A DNA stretch of 64,000 nucleotides, taken from NCBI GenBank assembly GCA_963995525.1, contig OZ023214.1:36020311-36084310 (forward strand), read 5' to 3'. The position numbers were made by a program, and so were the translations under genes. The DNA is from Escarpia spicata (taxonomy: Eukaryota; Annelida; Polychaeta; Sabellida; Siboglinidae). Below are positions 24,044 to 32,680 of this stretch, piece by piece. Position 1 is the first letter of the stretch, and each line of letters starts with the position of its first letter. The notes under the pieces are model-generated. The model saw only the letters and a program-made list of their open reading frames with translations. It was not told the origin of the DNA and made no database searches.

Positions 24044-24320
24044 ACCCCCTAGCGCCTCCTGGTGTCTTGTACTAGAAGGATATTCGTCTAGAAGGTTCGG
24101 AGATGGTTATGCTAGTACGAAAGAAGGTTATATAGCGGTTATTTACCCTAGCGGTGGTATATTGGCGCCCTGGTGTTGCGAGATAGTACCATTTCACTAC
24201 CCCCTAGCGCCTCCTGGTGTCTTGTACTAGAAGGATATTCGTCTAGAAGGTTCGGAGATGGTTATACTAGTACGAAAGAAGGTTATATAGCGGTTATTTA
24301 CCCTAGCGGTGGTATATTTC
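24010..24320. repeat. 155-bp subterminal tandem duplication
   Basis: Two nearly identical units with a 155-bp period (AGATAGTACC at 24026 and 24181, GTCTAGAAGG at 24086 and 24241). The first unit overlaps the inner end of the terminal repeat, so part of the terminal sequence was copied inward. Each unit carries CTAGAAGGTTC. Confidence 0.95.
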
Positions 24321-24805
24321 ACCGAACTTATATAACGATATTAGTAGCGCCCTCTAGGTAACGGTTCTAGCACTTTGTATATTATAACAAGACCTTTGAA
24401 CGAATCCCTTAGCTAGCGGCTATGCTATTCTTTCGCGCCATTCTTTTTTACAAACCTTCACCCGGTATGACGCTTGTTGTTGTTGTTGACACCAAGCGTA
24501 ATCGGTAACAGGCGTCCAAAGTCCATTGAACGATGCTGGCTGACTGAGCTGCTTTGGAGAATAATGCTACTGTATTATTCATACCGTAACTGCGTCCAAA
24601 GTCCATTGAACGATGCTGGCTGACTGGGCTGCATTGGAGAATAATGCTACTGTATTATTCATACCGTAACCTAGTAGGTAGATGTAAGCTTGTCTTTATA
24701 GAGGGTTCAGAACAACTAGTTGGAATATAGAGTTCAAACGGATAATAACGGTGTGAACATAAAGACAACGAGGAGTGCGGTGAGCAATATTATTATTATA
24801 TTCTA
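24321..24805. repeat. left-arm non-coding region with 80-bp tandem duplication
   Basis: No coding frame is supported. Two copies of an 80-bp unit lie at 24512-24591 and 24592-24671, starting GCGTCCAAAGTCCATTGAAC and differing at only two or three positions. The remainder is AT-rich. Confidence 0.85.
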
Positions 24806-25604
24806 CTATCCCCAGCGTACGCCGTAAGCACTGGGTGGTCCACCACCACTACCAGTACTGTTATAGGGAGGTCGAGGGGGGTCCGGATCAGGTCCGAAGC
24901 CGGCGCGACCCTCCACCAGCCAGGCGTCGAGGCGCTCCTCGAGGCGCTCCATCAGCGAGGCACTGGGGCGTCGTACACCAGTCACAACGCACGTGCGAGC
25001 GGCCGGTACCGCGGGGCGGCGATATAACGTCGGCGGCGGTAGTTGCGTGTCCGGGTCGACGGCCGCCTCTGGCGGTGACGTAGGAGGTGCCTCCTGTCGT
25101 AGCGGCGCGCCCCTAGGCAACCCCGCCGATCCCCAGCGGCCGGTCGTAGGAGGTGCCTCCTGTCGTAGCGGCGCGCCTCTAGGCAACCCCGAGCCCCAGC
25201 GGCTAACGGTGGTCGATTGAGTCCGCCTAGCGCCGTACCCATCGTCAAACCACCGAGGCGCCTCATCAGGGTTATTCTTCCGGTCCCTGTGCCGTGGAAA
25301 CGGCATAGCGCATTTGGCCTGTAAGAAAACAATAATAAACTATAATATTACAGTGATTAAAAAAGGTCTACAGTTTAAATTGGTGGTGATAGCGCGTTTG
25401 TCCTGTAAGAAAACAAAGTCTTAAATAATAATAATAATTAAATATACTACAGTGATTAAAAAAAGGGTCTACAGTTTAAATAATAAAATAGACCCACGGT
25501 ATCGAAGGAACTGTAGTTTTGTAAATATCGCTTAAATATTAAAAAGAAAGCGTGAATGTTAAAAAGGTATATGGGTAGTTACGTACCGTCCGTGAATATG
25601 CCAT
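24806..25604 (-). CDS. Polinton left-arm spliced proline/arginine-rich protein
   Basis: Minus-strand gene with a proposed 18-base first exon (25604-25587, start codon in an ACCATGG context, donor GTACGT), an intron (25586-25319, acceptor TTTTCTTACAG) and a second exon 25318-24806, all in phase, about 176 residues. Without splicing, translation could begin at 25306. The protein is Pro-, Arg- and Gly-rich with two copies of a repeat of about 22 residues (GLPRGAPLRQEAPPT). A segment SLMERLEERLDAWLVEG looks helical. I do not recognise it. It reads away from the other left-arm genes, so it probably has its own promoter. Function unknown. Confidence 0.55.
25319..25586 (-). other. proposed intron with duplicated 3' end
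   Basis: On the minus strand a 101-bp direct duplication (GTAAGAAAACAA at 25321 and again near 25408, plus AAAAAAGGTCTACAGTTTAAAT twice) contains the acceptor and the first bases of the next exon. There are therefore two TTTTCTTACAG acceptors, one followed by GCCAAATGCGCTATG and one by GACAAACGCGCTATC. The upstream copy could give a short cassette exon or be silent. Confidence 0.5.
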
Positions 25605-25674
25605 GGTTTAGACTAGTCGAAAAGACCGTGTAGTTCCATAAACGCCTTGTAACGGAATGTTGTTTACTGTAGAA

Positions 25675-25689
25675 CTTCTAGAAGGTTCT
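25675..25689. promoter_or_regulatory. heat-shock-element-like triplet
   Basis: Three contiguous alternating pentamers cTTCt-aGAAg-gTTCt match the nTTCnnGAAnnTTCn consensus. They sit about 70 bases upstream of the proposed minus-strand start at 25604. The same CTAGAAGGTTC core recurs in each 155-bp subterminal unit. HSF binding is inference. Confidence 0.45.
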
Positions 25690-25850
25690 ATAACACCACC
25701 TGACACGCGGCACGTAGGCCTCGTCACGTAGGCCGGGTTGCGTAATGTTAAACATTTTAATAAAAGCTTAAAAGCATAAAATAAACGATCTATAAGGAGC
25801 TGTAAGGACTAGAGAATCTTATGGTAAACATATATTTAAAAATAAGACTC

Positions 25851-25858
25851 TATAAAAG
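25851..25858 (+). promoter_or_regulatory. TATA box for the left-arm rightward genes
   Basis: TATAAAAG lies about 210 bases upstream of the start codon at 26063. It is the only good TATA match between the two divergent left-arm genes. Confidence 0.6.
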
Positions 25859-26062
25859 CAATACGCCGTTTGTGCACTTCATAACCGAGCGGTTTTTTCT
25901 AGTTTCAATAACCTTGGCAGACTCGGCTGTTGTGTGGTATACGTGTTTACGCGCACGCGCGCTATTCACCGTCCGCTTATAAGTAGTTAGGCTAAGAGCG
26001 TCTATGTATTCACTCGGTTTTGACTGTTTTAACGTTTACGAACTTCCTCAGCCGCAGCAGTC

Positions 26063-26860
26063 ATGTCGACGACGGGTTCACCACCACCTATCAAACGAAC
26101 GAAGAAGGCGAAGGCGAAGGGGAAGGCGGCCACCGCAGCAGATCAGACGTCGCCCGTCGGTATCAACGCATCCGGAGCCCGATCGACACCACCCGCCGTC
26201 GCCGGCAGCAGCAGCAGCCGGGGCGCGCCCGTAGCCCGACCGTCGACCATCGTTGCCGGTATCTGCGCGCCCGTAGCAGTGGCGACGTCGCCGCCGCCGC
26301 CGAGCTCCGAGCCTAGCAGTGCGTCGTCGCCACCCCCGCTACTCGTCCTTCCACCTTCGGTGAGTGTAAGCGAGCTTCTACAGGCGGGCGACGGTCTCTA
26401 CTCGATAGCGCCCAACGTAAAGGTGGCCGCTATCTCATGGAGAACCCGGTGCACGTACGAGGGGTGTACCCAATGCCGTCGTAAGGTGTTTAGATCGTCG
26501 AACAGCATTCAGGTATGCGCCTCCCACGGGGTACAGCGCGAGGTGAGACATTATTTCGCGGTTCGGATGATGGTGAGGGAAGATGCGGAGGGGTCGGCCG
26601 AGGTATGGATCAGTCTATTCGACGACGCGATGACCAACCTCGTCCCCTACAAGGCCGACTATCTCGCCTCGATGAACCCCGACACACTGCGCGACACCGT
26701 CCTACAGATCGTCGGCACGGTTATCGAGGAGCTCGTCGTACGAAAGACAACGTGGGGGTCGGGGGCCCCGCCGACGTACACCGTTCGGAGTGTGGCGTCT
26801 AAGAAAAGCGACGATGATGATGATGACGACGACGACGACGATGAGTATATTAACCGCTAA
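26063..26860 (+). CDS. RPA1 C-terminal-like zinc-ribbon OB-fold protein (candidate ssDNA-binding protein)
   Basis: 265 residues from an ATG in good context. Residues 1-100 are low-complexity with a basic, NLS-like KRTKKAKAKGK at 11-21 and Pro/Ser runs. Residues 115-205 resemble DBD-C of replication protein A large subunit: a beta strand ending SWRTRC, a Cys cluster (C130, C135, C138, then C152 and H155 replacing the usual last Cys pair), RRKVF, then HYFAVRMMVRED and AEVWISLFDDAM matching the RPA 'v.D.....W...F...a' strand order. An Asp run (249-260) ends the protein, as acidic tails do in many viral SSBs. It would bind ssDNA during protein-primed replication by the polymerase encoded downstream. 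RPA homology is by eye, function inferred. It contains a potential intron start at 26360. Confidence 0.6.
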   Translation: MSTTGSPPPIKRTKKAKAKGKAATAADQTSPVGINASGARSTPPAVAGSSSSRGAPVARPSTIVAGICAPVAVATSPPPPSSEPSSASSPPPLLVLPPSVSVSELLQAGDGLYSIAPNVKVAAISWRTRCTYEGCTQCRRKVFRSSNSIQVCASHGVQREVRHYFAVRMMVREDAEGSAEVWISLFDDAMTNLVPYKADYLASMNPDTLRDTVLQIVGTVIEELVVRKTTWGSGAPPTYTVRSVASKKSDDDDDDDDDDDEYINR

Positions 26861-26883
26861 CGATTCGTTTTTGTGTACTGTAG
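26360..26883 (+). other. potential alternative intron
   Basis: A strong donor TCG|GTGAGT falls in phase 0 at residue 99/100 of the RPA-like frame. At the other end a branch-like GCTAACG, a T-rich tract and TACTGTAG|GAC form a good acceptor, also in phase 0 with the open frame 26884-27789. Splicing would remove the zinc-ribbon domain and fuse the basic low-complexity N terminus to the downstream protein, which otherwise has no ATG before 26983. Confidence 0.5.
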
Positions 26884-27789
26884 GACGTCGAAGAGGCACG
26901 GGCGCGGGCCCTCGACTCTATAATCATCGATGCTTTGAGCGCCCTACCCACCGCCGCCGCCGATCTGCTACCGTCGGACACGCCGATGATATCTCTCGCC
27001 CTGCTCGAGGCCGCCACCACTCCGTGGACACCCTTGGTCGAGCCTACCTATCAACCACCGCTGCTAGTCGCTTGCGACTCACCGCCGTCGTATTCGAGCT
27101 CGACAGCATCGCCGCCGCCTCGGTCAACCGATACCAGTCTAGCAGGGGAAACTCGTGGCGAACCGCCGCCGCCTACGTATACGAGCCTATACCCGCTCCC
27201 GATCGACAGACCGGCGGATGATGAGGCGGCATCGACCGTGCTAATATCATCGGGAGACTCGAACGCACAACAGGGATCGTCCGGCTCGGCGTCACCGTTT
27301 CTCGAGTTACCATCGTCCAGGCCGCCCCGAGCGTGCTTCGCGCCACCTCAGGATGCGGATTTGATGAGGGGGCTGATGAGTAATTTCGCCGAGGTGATCG
27401 GGGAAAGCATACTCGATCGTGCACGCCGTTACTGCGGTGAATGCGAGTCCAACGAAGGGTGCCCCTTTGTACATGTACAAGGGTATAGAGCCGGGCGCCC
27501 TAGCCGCCACTATCGGCGACTGTTCACGGATGTGTTCAGTATATGCACTCGCTTCTTCCAATCCGTATTGACCGACTACTCGGATCGATCGTTAATACCG
27601 TGTTTGACGCGTATGATCCTGAACGTTCACGACCGATACGAGCTTCACGCGGATCGTCAAGCCGAAGTTCGTCTCGTACACCGGGTAACCGCGTGGTTCC
27701 TTGAGACCGACTGGCTCCACAGCCGCTCCGATTACGTGAGACTGGAGTCGGCGGTAACGGCCTACCTACTGGGAAGAGCTGATATCTGA
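26884..27789 (+). CDS. Polinton left-arm protein with Pro-rich region and Cys-containing C-terminal domain
   Basis: The frame is open from just after a splice-acceptor-like TGTAG to the stop at 27787-27789. The first ATG is at 26983 (268 residues); splicing from 26359 would give about 400 residues. The N-terminal two thirds are Pro/Ser/Thr-rich (PPSYSSS, PPPPTYTS). The C-terminal 145 residues look folded: a helix MRGLMSNFAEVIGESILDRA, then CGECESNEGCPFVH with three Cys and a His, then FFQSVLTDYSDRSLIPCL. Other Polintons carry an unplaced left-arm protein with a short Cys/His motif, and this may be its counterpart. I do not recognise it firmly. AATAAA at 27878-27883 could end this transcript. 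Confidence 0.6.
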   Translation, partial: DVEEARARALDSIIIDALSALPTAAADLLPSDTPMISLALLEAATTPWTPLVEPTYQPPLLVACDSPPSYSSSTASPPPRSTDTSLAGETRGEPPPPTYTSLYPLPIDRPADDEAASTVLISSGDSNAQQGSSGSASPFLELPSSRPPRACFAPPQDADLMRGLMSNFAEVIGESILDRARRYCGECESNEGCPFVHVQGYRAGRPSRHYRRLFTDVFSICTRFFQSVLTDYSDRSLIPCLTRMILNVHDRYELHADRQAEVRLVHRVTAWFLETDWLHSRSDYVRLESAVTAYLLGRADI

Positions 27790-28378
27790 ACAGTGCTTAA
27801 AAAATGAACTTTAATGGCGAGAATTGCTTAATACAACCTTAGATCAAGAACTTTATTTTATATAACCGAAAAAGAAGAATAAAGCACACTTGTGCTGAAT
27901 ATCGCTTAATAACACACGTTTGTGGAGAACGTTTTAATAGAAAATATGCCTGCTTATTCGAATATGCGGTGCTTAATAAAGCACGTTTTGCTTGTTGTAC
28001 GACGCTTAATAAAACGTTGAAACGTATAAACACTCTTGTTGTTTACTATTACGAAAATCACCACTCCCGTCCTATACTTACACTCGCCTGTGATAAAGGC
28101 TGCAACACAACACACACATAGTAGAAGGCGACCCTTTATTTTTAGCTCCACCGTTTCGCCCTATACTTACACTCGCCTGTGATAAAGGCTGCAACACAAC
28201 ACACACACATAGTAGAAGGCGACCCTTTATTTTTAGCTCCACCGTTCGCCTCACCGTAACTAGGGCAAAGATCGCCGTAGGGTCAACCCCGGTAATCAAT
28301 AGTAGTAGTAGTAGTCCTAGCGACGGCGGCGGCGGCGGCGGTAACAGTCATCATCACCACCACCACCCCACCCACCCG
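27790..28378. repeat. intergenic region with TGCTTAATA repeats and an 89-bp tandem duplication
   Basis: Five spaced GCTTAATA/GCTTAAAA boxes lie between 27796 and 28015. Two copies of an 89-bp unit follow (CCTATACTTA at 28071 and 28160), each containing GTGATAAAGGCTGCAACAC and CTTTATTTTTAGCTCC. A poly(A) signal AATAAA is at 27878-27883. No coding frame is supported. Confidence 0.85.
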
Positions 28379-28385
28379 TATATAG
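28379..28385 (+). promoter_or_regulatory. TATA box for polymerase gene
   Basis: TATATAG followed by AGGCG lies about 72 bases upstream of the start codon at 28451, a plausible core promoter position. Confidence 0.5.
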
Positions 28386-28450
28386 AGGCGTGTAGAGCTT
28401 CTTTTCAACTAATAACGTGTTTGTTATTGGTCGCTCCGGCTGCAACAAAC

Positions 28451-31400
28451 ATGCCTACTCGTTGTCCCGTATGCAATCGAGACGTCGTTAGTTTGGTGGG
28501 ACATACGTGTAGTAGTAAACCACGGGAGTACCGATGTCCGAATTGTGATCAGACGTATAACGGGCGTAGGGTCCTAGTAAGACATTTAAAGAATTGCGTT
28601 AACGGAAATCGAGATGACGATATCGCCTGCCCGAAATGCGGTAAATATTTTCTTCATCGACATTCTCTGTTGAATCATATGAGAGTTTCGAAAACCTGCG
28701 GTACGAAAAAAAAGGTAGTACCACCACCACCACCACCACCACCACCACCGCCACCACCACCACCGCCACAACCCGATGATGATGATGACGCGGACGATGA
28801 GGGGTGGTCGGCCGGTCTACGGCGTACAGTGCAAGAGCACTGGTCGAGTATACGAACGTCGATATTCCGGGGCCCTCTTCAGTCGAGATACAATCACCAG
28901 CTGACTCATTGCGTGGACACGTCCGTTCTCGAACCGCGACTAAGACAAATGTTTGAGGAACAAACTCGAGCGTTCAAGATCAATTTAAGTTTCGGGTTTG
29001 TGTTAAGACACAAAGAGACGGGTCGTTTCCGGTATTATCATACATCCTGTAATTGTTGCGGACGCTTCCTCGAAGCCCCGATGCTAGTTACCGACGCCGC
29101 CTCGTTCGACCGCTTCCTCGAGACCGTCCGACAACCCGACGTTCTGCAATACGCGATAATGCAACGGCCTGACTCGGGGTGGGTCGTCGAATTGGTAACA
29201 AATGTTACCTATTTCCTCAATGCCATCATCCACCACCCGATCGGGTGTCTGAACGCTCAACTACCCGCCTACCTGTACGCGAACAGATCGATCATCGCGC
29301 TCGCGAAAGACCGTCGAGGTAAGCCGTACACCGATAATTTATGCCTCTTCCGGTGCCTGGCCCTACACCGAAGAAGACTACTGTCCGCCCCGACCGCCAT
29401 GGTAAACACCAGCCGTTTGACGACCCCCGCCTTACGGCTCTACGCCGACTACAACGACGGGGTGGTGAGTCCCTACACCTTCGCCGGCGTGTCGCTGAAC
29501 GAGCTCGACCGGGTGGAGACGTGCTTCGAAACCAACGTCGTCGTGTATCGACTGATAGATCCGACGACGACCGACGGCGGATCGACAGCCGAATTGGTCC
29601 GTCGTTCCCTCTACCGATACCCCACTACCATGAACGTCAATCTATACGACACTCACTACTCGTATATACCCAACGTCTCGCGGTATACGCGATCGTACCT
29701 GTGCAGTAAGTGCGGTGACTCGTTGTGGCGAAAGCCCTCTACGCTACGGCGGCACGAAGCGACATGTGAGGGTGCCGTTCGCCACGTCTTTCCCGGCGGT
29801 GTCTACCGCCCGACACCGTCCGTGTTTCAGCAGCTGGACGACGAGGGCATCTGCGTACCCGACCACCTCCGCTACTACCCGTACAGAGCGACATTTGACT
29901 TTGAATGCTACTTCGACGATAGCGACCTGCCGGCGGATAGCCCTAAGTGCCGGTGGATAGCCCGACACGAGCTACTCAGCGTGAGTATCGCCTCGAACGT
30001 CCCCGGTCACGAGGCGGCGCAATGCTTCGTTACGACCGGCGATTCGAACGATCTCGCGCGGCGCCTGATCGTCGCCCTAGAGGCCGTGAGCGAAGCGGCG
30101 TGCGCGGCTCTGCGACCGTCGTACGACCGAGTCTTCGAAGCGATCGAGACGCTCGACGCCAAATGGCGAGTCGCCGCCGGCGACACCGACAACAAGACCC
30201 CGTACACCGCACTCGCCACCCGCCTGTGGACGCATCTACGCCAACTCCCCGTCCTCGGCTTCAACTCGGGCAAGTACGATTTGAACGTAGTCAAAAAGTA
30301 TCTCACGCCCCTCTTCCTGATCGTCGGTCAGCCTACCTCGACGGCGTTCGCGATTAAACGGCAGAACAATTTCATGTGCCTGTCGACGGAGACGCTCAAG
30401 TTCCTGGACATCACTAACTACCTGGCCCCGGGTTTCAGCTACGATAAGTTTCTGAAGGCTTACGGCTGCAGCGTAACGAAGGGCTACTTCCCCTACGAGT
30501 ACGTCGACTCGTTGGGGAAACTAGACGACGACAAACTACCGCCGCGCGAGGCGTTCTACAGCCACCTGAAATGCGAAGGGATCTCCGCCGAGGCGTACGA
30601 GGGTTGCGCGGCGGTATGGCGCGCCGAAGGGATGACCACGCTAAGGGACTTCCTCGTGTGGTACAATAACCGAGATGTGGTCCCATTTTTGGAGGCCGTC
30701 GACAAGCAGTTCACCTTCTACCAGCAGCACCGCATCGATATGTTTAAGGACGGCATCAGCGTCCCGGGTCTAACGCTCCTCTACCTGTTCAACGATCTCC
30801 CGTTATCGATTCACTTCACACTCTTCAACGAATCGAACAAGGACCTGCACCGGCTCATACAGACGCAGATCGTCGGCGGTCCCTCGATCATCTTCGCGCG
30901 CTATCACGAGGCCGACGTAACCGTTCTACACGGCGGCCACCCGTGTCGCTCGATCGTGGGCTTTGACGCAAACGGGCTCTACCTATGGGCGATCACCCAA
31001 GATATGCCGACGGGGTGGTATACGCGCCGGCGGGCGGAGACCGGCTTTCGGCCGCAACGCGTACACCGCTACGGCCGTATGGCCGTGCAGTGGCTAACGT
31101 GGGAGGCCGAAAGGACGGGGGTGCGCATAGGACACATGCTCAACGGGCGCGAACACCGCGTCGGCAAGTACCGGGTCGACGGCTGGTGTCGCGAGACGCG
31201 AACGGCGTACCAGTTCCAGGGGTGTTTCTTTCACGGCTGCCCGTGTACGGGGCGCGAAATGAACGACGTTAACGGGCGGTCGATGAGTCGCCTCTACGCC
31301 GAGACGAACGCCGTCACCACCTACCTTCGCCGGTTCGTCACCGTCGTCGAGATGTGGGAGTGCCAATGGCGCGAACTGCGACCGCCGGCGCCGCCCGAGG

Positions 31401-32488
31401 AGAGTCGCTGGACGACCCCCGGCGCCGTCGTTACGACGTCGACGATCCTGAAGGGCGTACGCGACGGTACCCTCTTCGGGCTGGTAGAGTGCGACATCGC
31501 CGTCCCGGACGCGCTGCGCGATGTCTTCGCCGAGATGCAACCGGTGTTCAAGAACGCCAACATCGGCCGCGACGATCTCAGCCCGTTCATGCGTCGCTAC
31601 GCCGAAGCTCACGACCTCCTGAAGCGACCTCAACGGACGCTCGTGGGTAGCTTTTTCGGCAGCAAGATTCTACTCGCGACGCCCCTACTACGGTGGTATC
31701 TGGAGCACGGCCTCGTCGTCGACCGCGTGTACCAGATCGTCGAGTACGTCCCGGTCGCCTGCTTCCGCCGCTTCGGCGACACGGTCTCGGCGGCGCGACG
31801 CGAGGGCGACACCGACCCCGACAAAACCATCATCGCCGACACCTTTAAGCTAATGGGCAACAGCTCTTACGGGAAGACTATTACGCGCGTCGATCTCCAC
31901 AGGGACACGAAATACTGCACGACGACCGGCGCCTCGACGCTCGTCAACGACCGCCGCTTCCGACAGCTCGACGTCGTCGTACCCGGCAGCGTCTACGAGG
32001 TGGCGCTGAACAAGCGAATCGTCCGCTACAAACTACCAAACCAGATAGGCTACTTCGTCTATCAGTACGCGAAGCTACGGATGCTCGAGTTTTACTACGA
32101 TTTTATCGCCTTCTACATCCCGAGACCCCTCTTCCAGTACTGCGCCATGGATACGGACTCGGCGTACATAGCCCTCGCGGGGCGGAACGTCGACGACCTG
32201 GTGGAGGAGGCTAAACGCGAGCATTACTTTCGCCATCGCGGCGACTGGTTCCCGGCCGAATGCTGCGACGTTCACGCGGACGCGTACGCGCAGTGCCGAC
32301 TCGCCGGGCGAGCGTGGGACACGCCGCCGCCCTGTTGCGCTCGACGACGCCTGTACGACAGGCGAACGCCGGGGCTCTTCAAGGAGGAGTGGTCCGGGCG
32401 CGGAATCGTCGCGCTCTGTAGTAAAACGTACTACTGTTTCGGTCGGGACGGCGACAAGTACAGCACTAAGGGGTTGAATAAGCGTTAG
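28451..32488 (+). CDS. POLB: protein-primed family B DNA polymerase, with premature stop
   Basis: 1345 residues from the first ATG (the longer frame starts at TTG). N terminus: Cys/His zinc fingers (CPVC at 5-8, CPNC, CPKC) and a poly-Pro run; another finger CSKCGDSLWRK near 418. Exonuclease motifs: FDFECYF at 482 (ExoI), GFNSGKYDLN at 603 (ExoII), YNNRDVVPF at 738 (ExoIII). Polymerase motifs: DANGLYLW at 839 (A), KLMGNSSYGK at 1133 (B), DTDS at 1234 (C). A VDGWCRE...GCFFHGC segment near 910 resembles the VSR-like endonuclease insert seen in Polinton polymerases. It copies the element by protein priming. A TAG at 32486-32488 cuts the frame, which stays open to 32678-32680 with typical Polinton POLB tail sequence. 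All catalytic motifs precede the stop. Confidence 0.95.
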   Translation: MPTRCPVCNRDVVSLVGHTCSSKPREYRCPNCDQTYNGRRVLVRHLKNCVNGNRDDDIACPKCGKYFLHRHSLLNHMRVSKTCGTKKKVVPPPPPPPPPPPPPPPPQPDDDDDADDEGWSAGLRRTVQEHWSSIRTSIFRGPLQSRYNHQLTHCVDTSVLEPRLRQMFEEQTRAFKINLSFGFVLRHKETGRFRYYHTSCNCCGRFLEAPMLVTDAASFDRFLETVRQPDVLQYAIMQRPDSGWVVELVTNVTYFLNAIIHHPIGCLNAQLPAYLYANRSIIALAKDRRGKPYTDNLCLFRCLALHRRRLLSAPTAMVNTSRLTTPALRLYADYNDGVVSPYTFAGVSLNELDRVETCFETNVVVYRLIDPTTTDGGSTAELVRRSLYRYPTTMNVNLYDTHYSYIPNVSRYTRSYLCSKCGDSLWRKPSTLRRHEATCEGAVRHVFPGGVYRPTPSVFQQLDDEGICVPDHLRYYPYRATFDFECYFDDSDLPADSPKCRWIARHELLSVSIASNVPGHEAAQCFVTTGDSNDLARRLIVALEAVSEAACAALRPSYDRVFEAIETLDAKWRVAAGDTDNKTPYTALATRLWTHLRQLPVLGFNSGKYDLNVVKKYLTPLFLIVGQPTSTAFAIKRQNNFMCLSTETLKFLDITNYLAPGFSYDKFLKAYGCSVTKGYFPYEYVDSLGKLDDDKLPPREAFYSHLKCEGISAEAYEGCAAVWRAEGMTTLRDFLVWYNNRDVVPFLEAVDKQFTFYQQHRIDMFKDGISVPGLTLLYLFNDLPLSIHFTLFNESNKDLHRLIQTQIVGGPSIIFARYHEADVTVLHGGHPCRSIVGFDANGLYLWAITQDMPTGWYTRRRAETGFRPQRVHRYGRMAVQWLTWEAERTGVRIGHMLNGREHRVGKYRVDGWCRETRTAYQFQGCFFHGCPCTGREMNDVNGRSMSRLYAETNAVTTYLRRFVTVVEMWECQWRELRPPAPPEESRWTTPGAVVTTSTILKGVRDGTLFGLVECDIAVPDALRDVFAEMQPVFKNANIGRDDLSPFMRRYAEAHDLLKRPQRTLVGSFFGSKILLATPLLRWYLEHGLVVDRVYQIVEYVPVACFRRFGDTVSAARREGDTDPDKTIIADTFKLMGNSSYGKTITRVDLHRDTKYCTTTGASTLVNDRRFRQLDVVVPGSVYEVALNKRIVRYKLPNQIGYFVYQYAKLRMLEFYYDFIAFYIPRPLFQYCAMDTDSAYIALAGRNVDDLVEEAKREHYFRHRGDWFPAECCDVHADAYAQCRLAGRAWDTPPPCCARRRLYDRRTPGLFKEEWSGRGIVALCSKTYYCFGRDGDKYSTKGLNKR

Positions 32489-32680
32489 AACGACATCGAC
32501 AAGGACGTCTTCCTCGCCGTGCTGCGCGATCGACGGAGCCGCGGCGGCACGAACCGCGGCTTCCAGGTGCGCGAATCGTCCGTGCTGACGTACATTCAGG
32601 AGCGCGCGGCGTTGAGCTATTTCTACGCTAAGCGTCGCGTCCTCGAGGACGGCATCACCACGGCGCCCATTCTCGTGTAG
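32489..32680 (+). pseudogene. separated C-terminal tail of the polymerase frame
   Basis: 63 codons in the same frame directly after the TAG, ending at a natural TAG. Features such as NRGF, SYFYAKR and VLEDG match the usual Polinton polymerase C terminus. It has no start codon of its own. It would be translated only by stop readthrough, and would otherwise be lost from the product. Confidence 0.8.

Noticed and set aside
30985..31650. Several Arg-rich frames inside the polymerase gene on both strands
   Set aside because: Shadow frames; the polymerase frame carries all family motifs.
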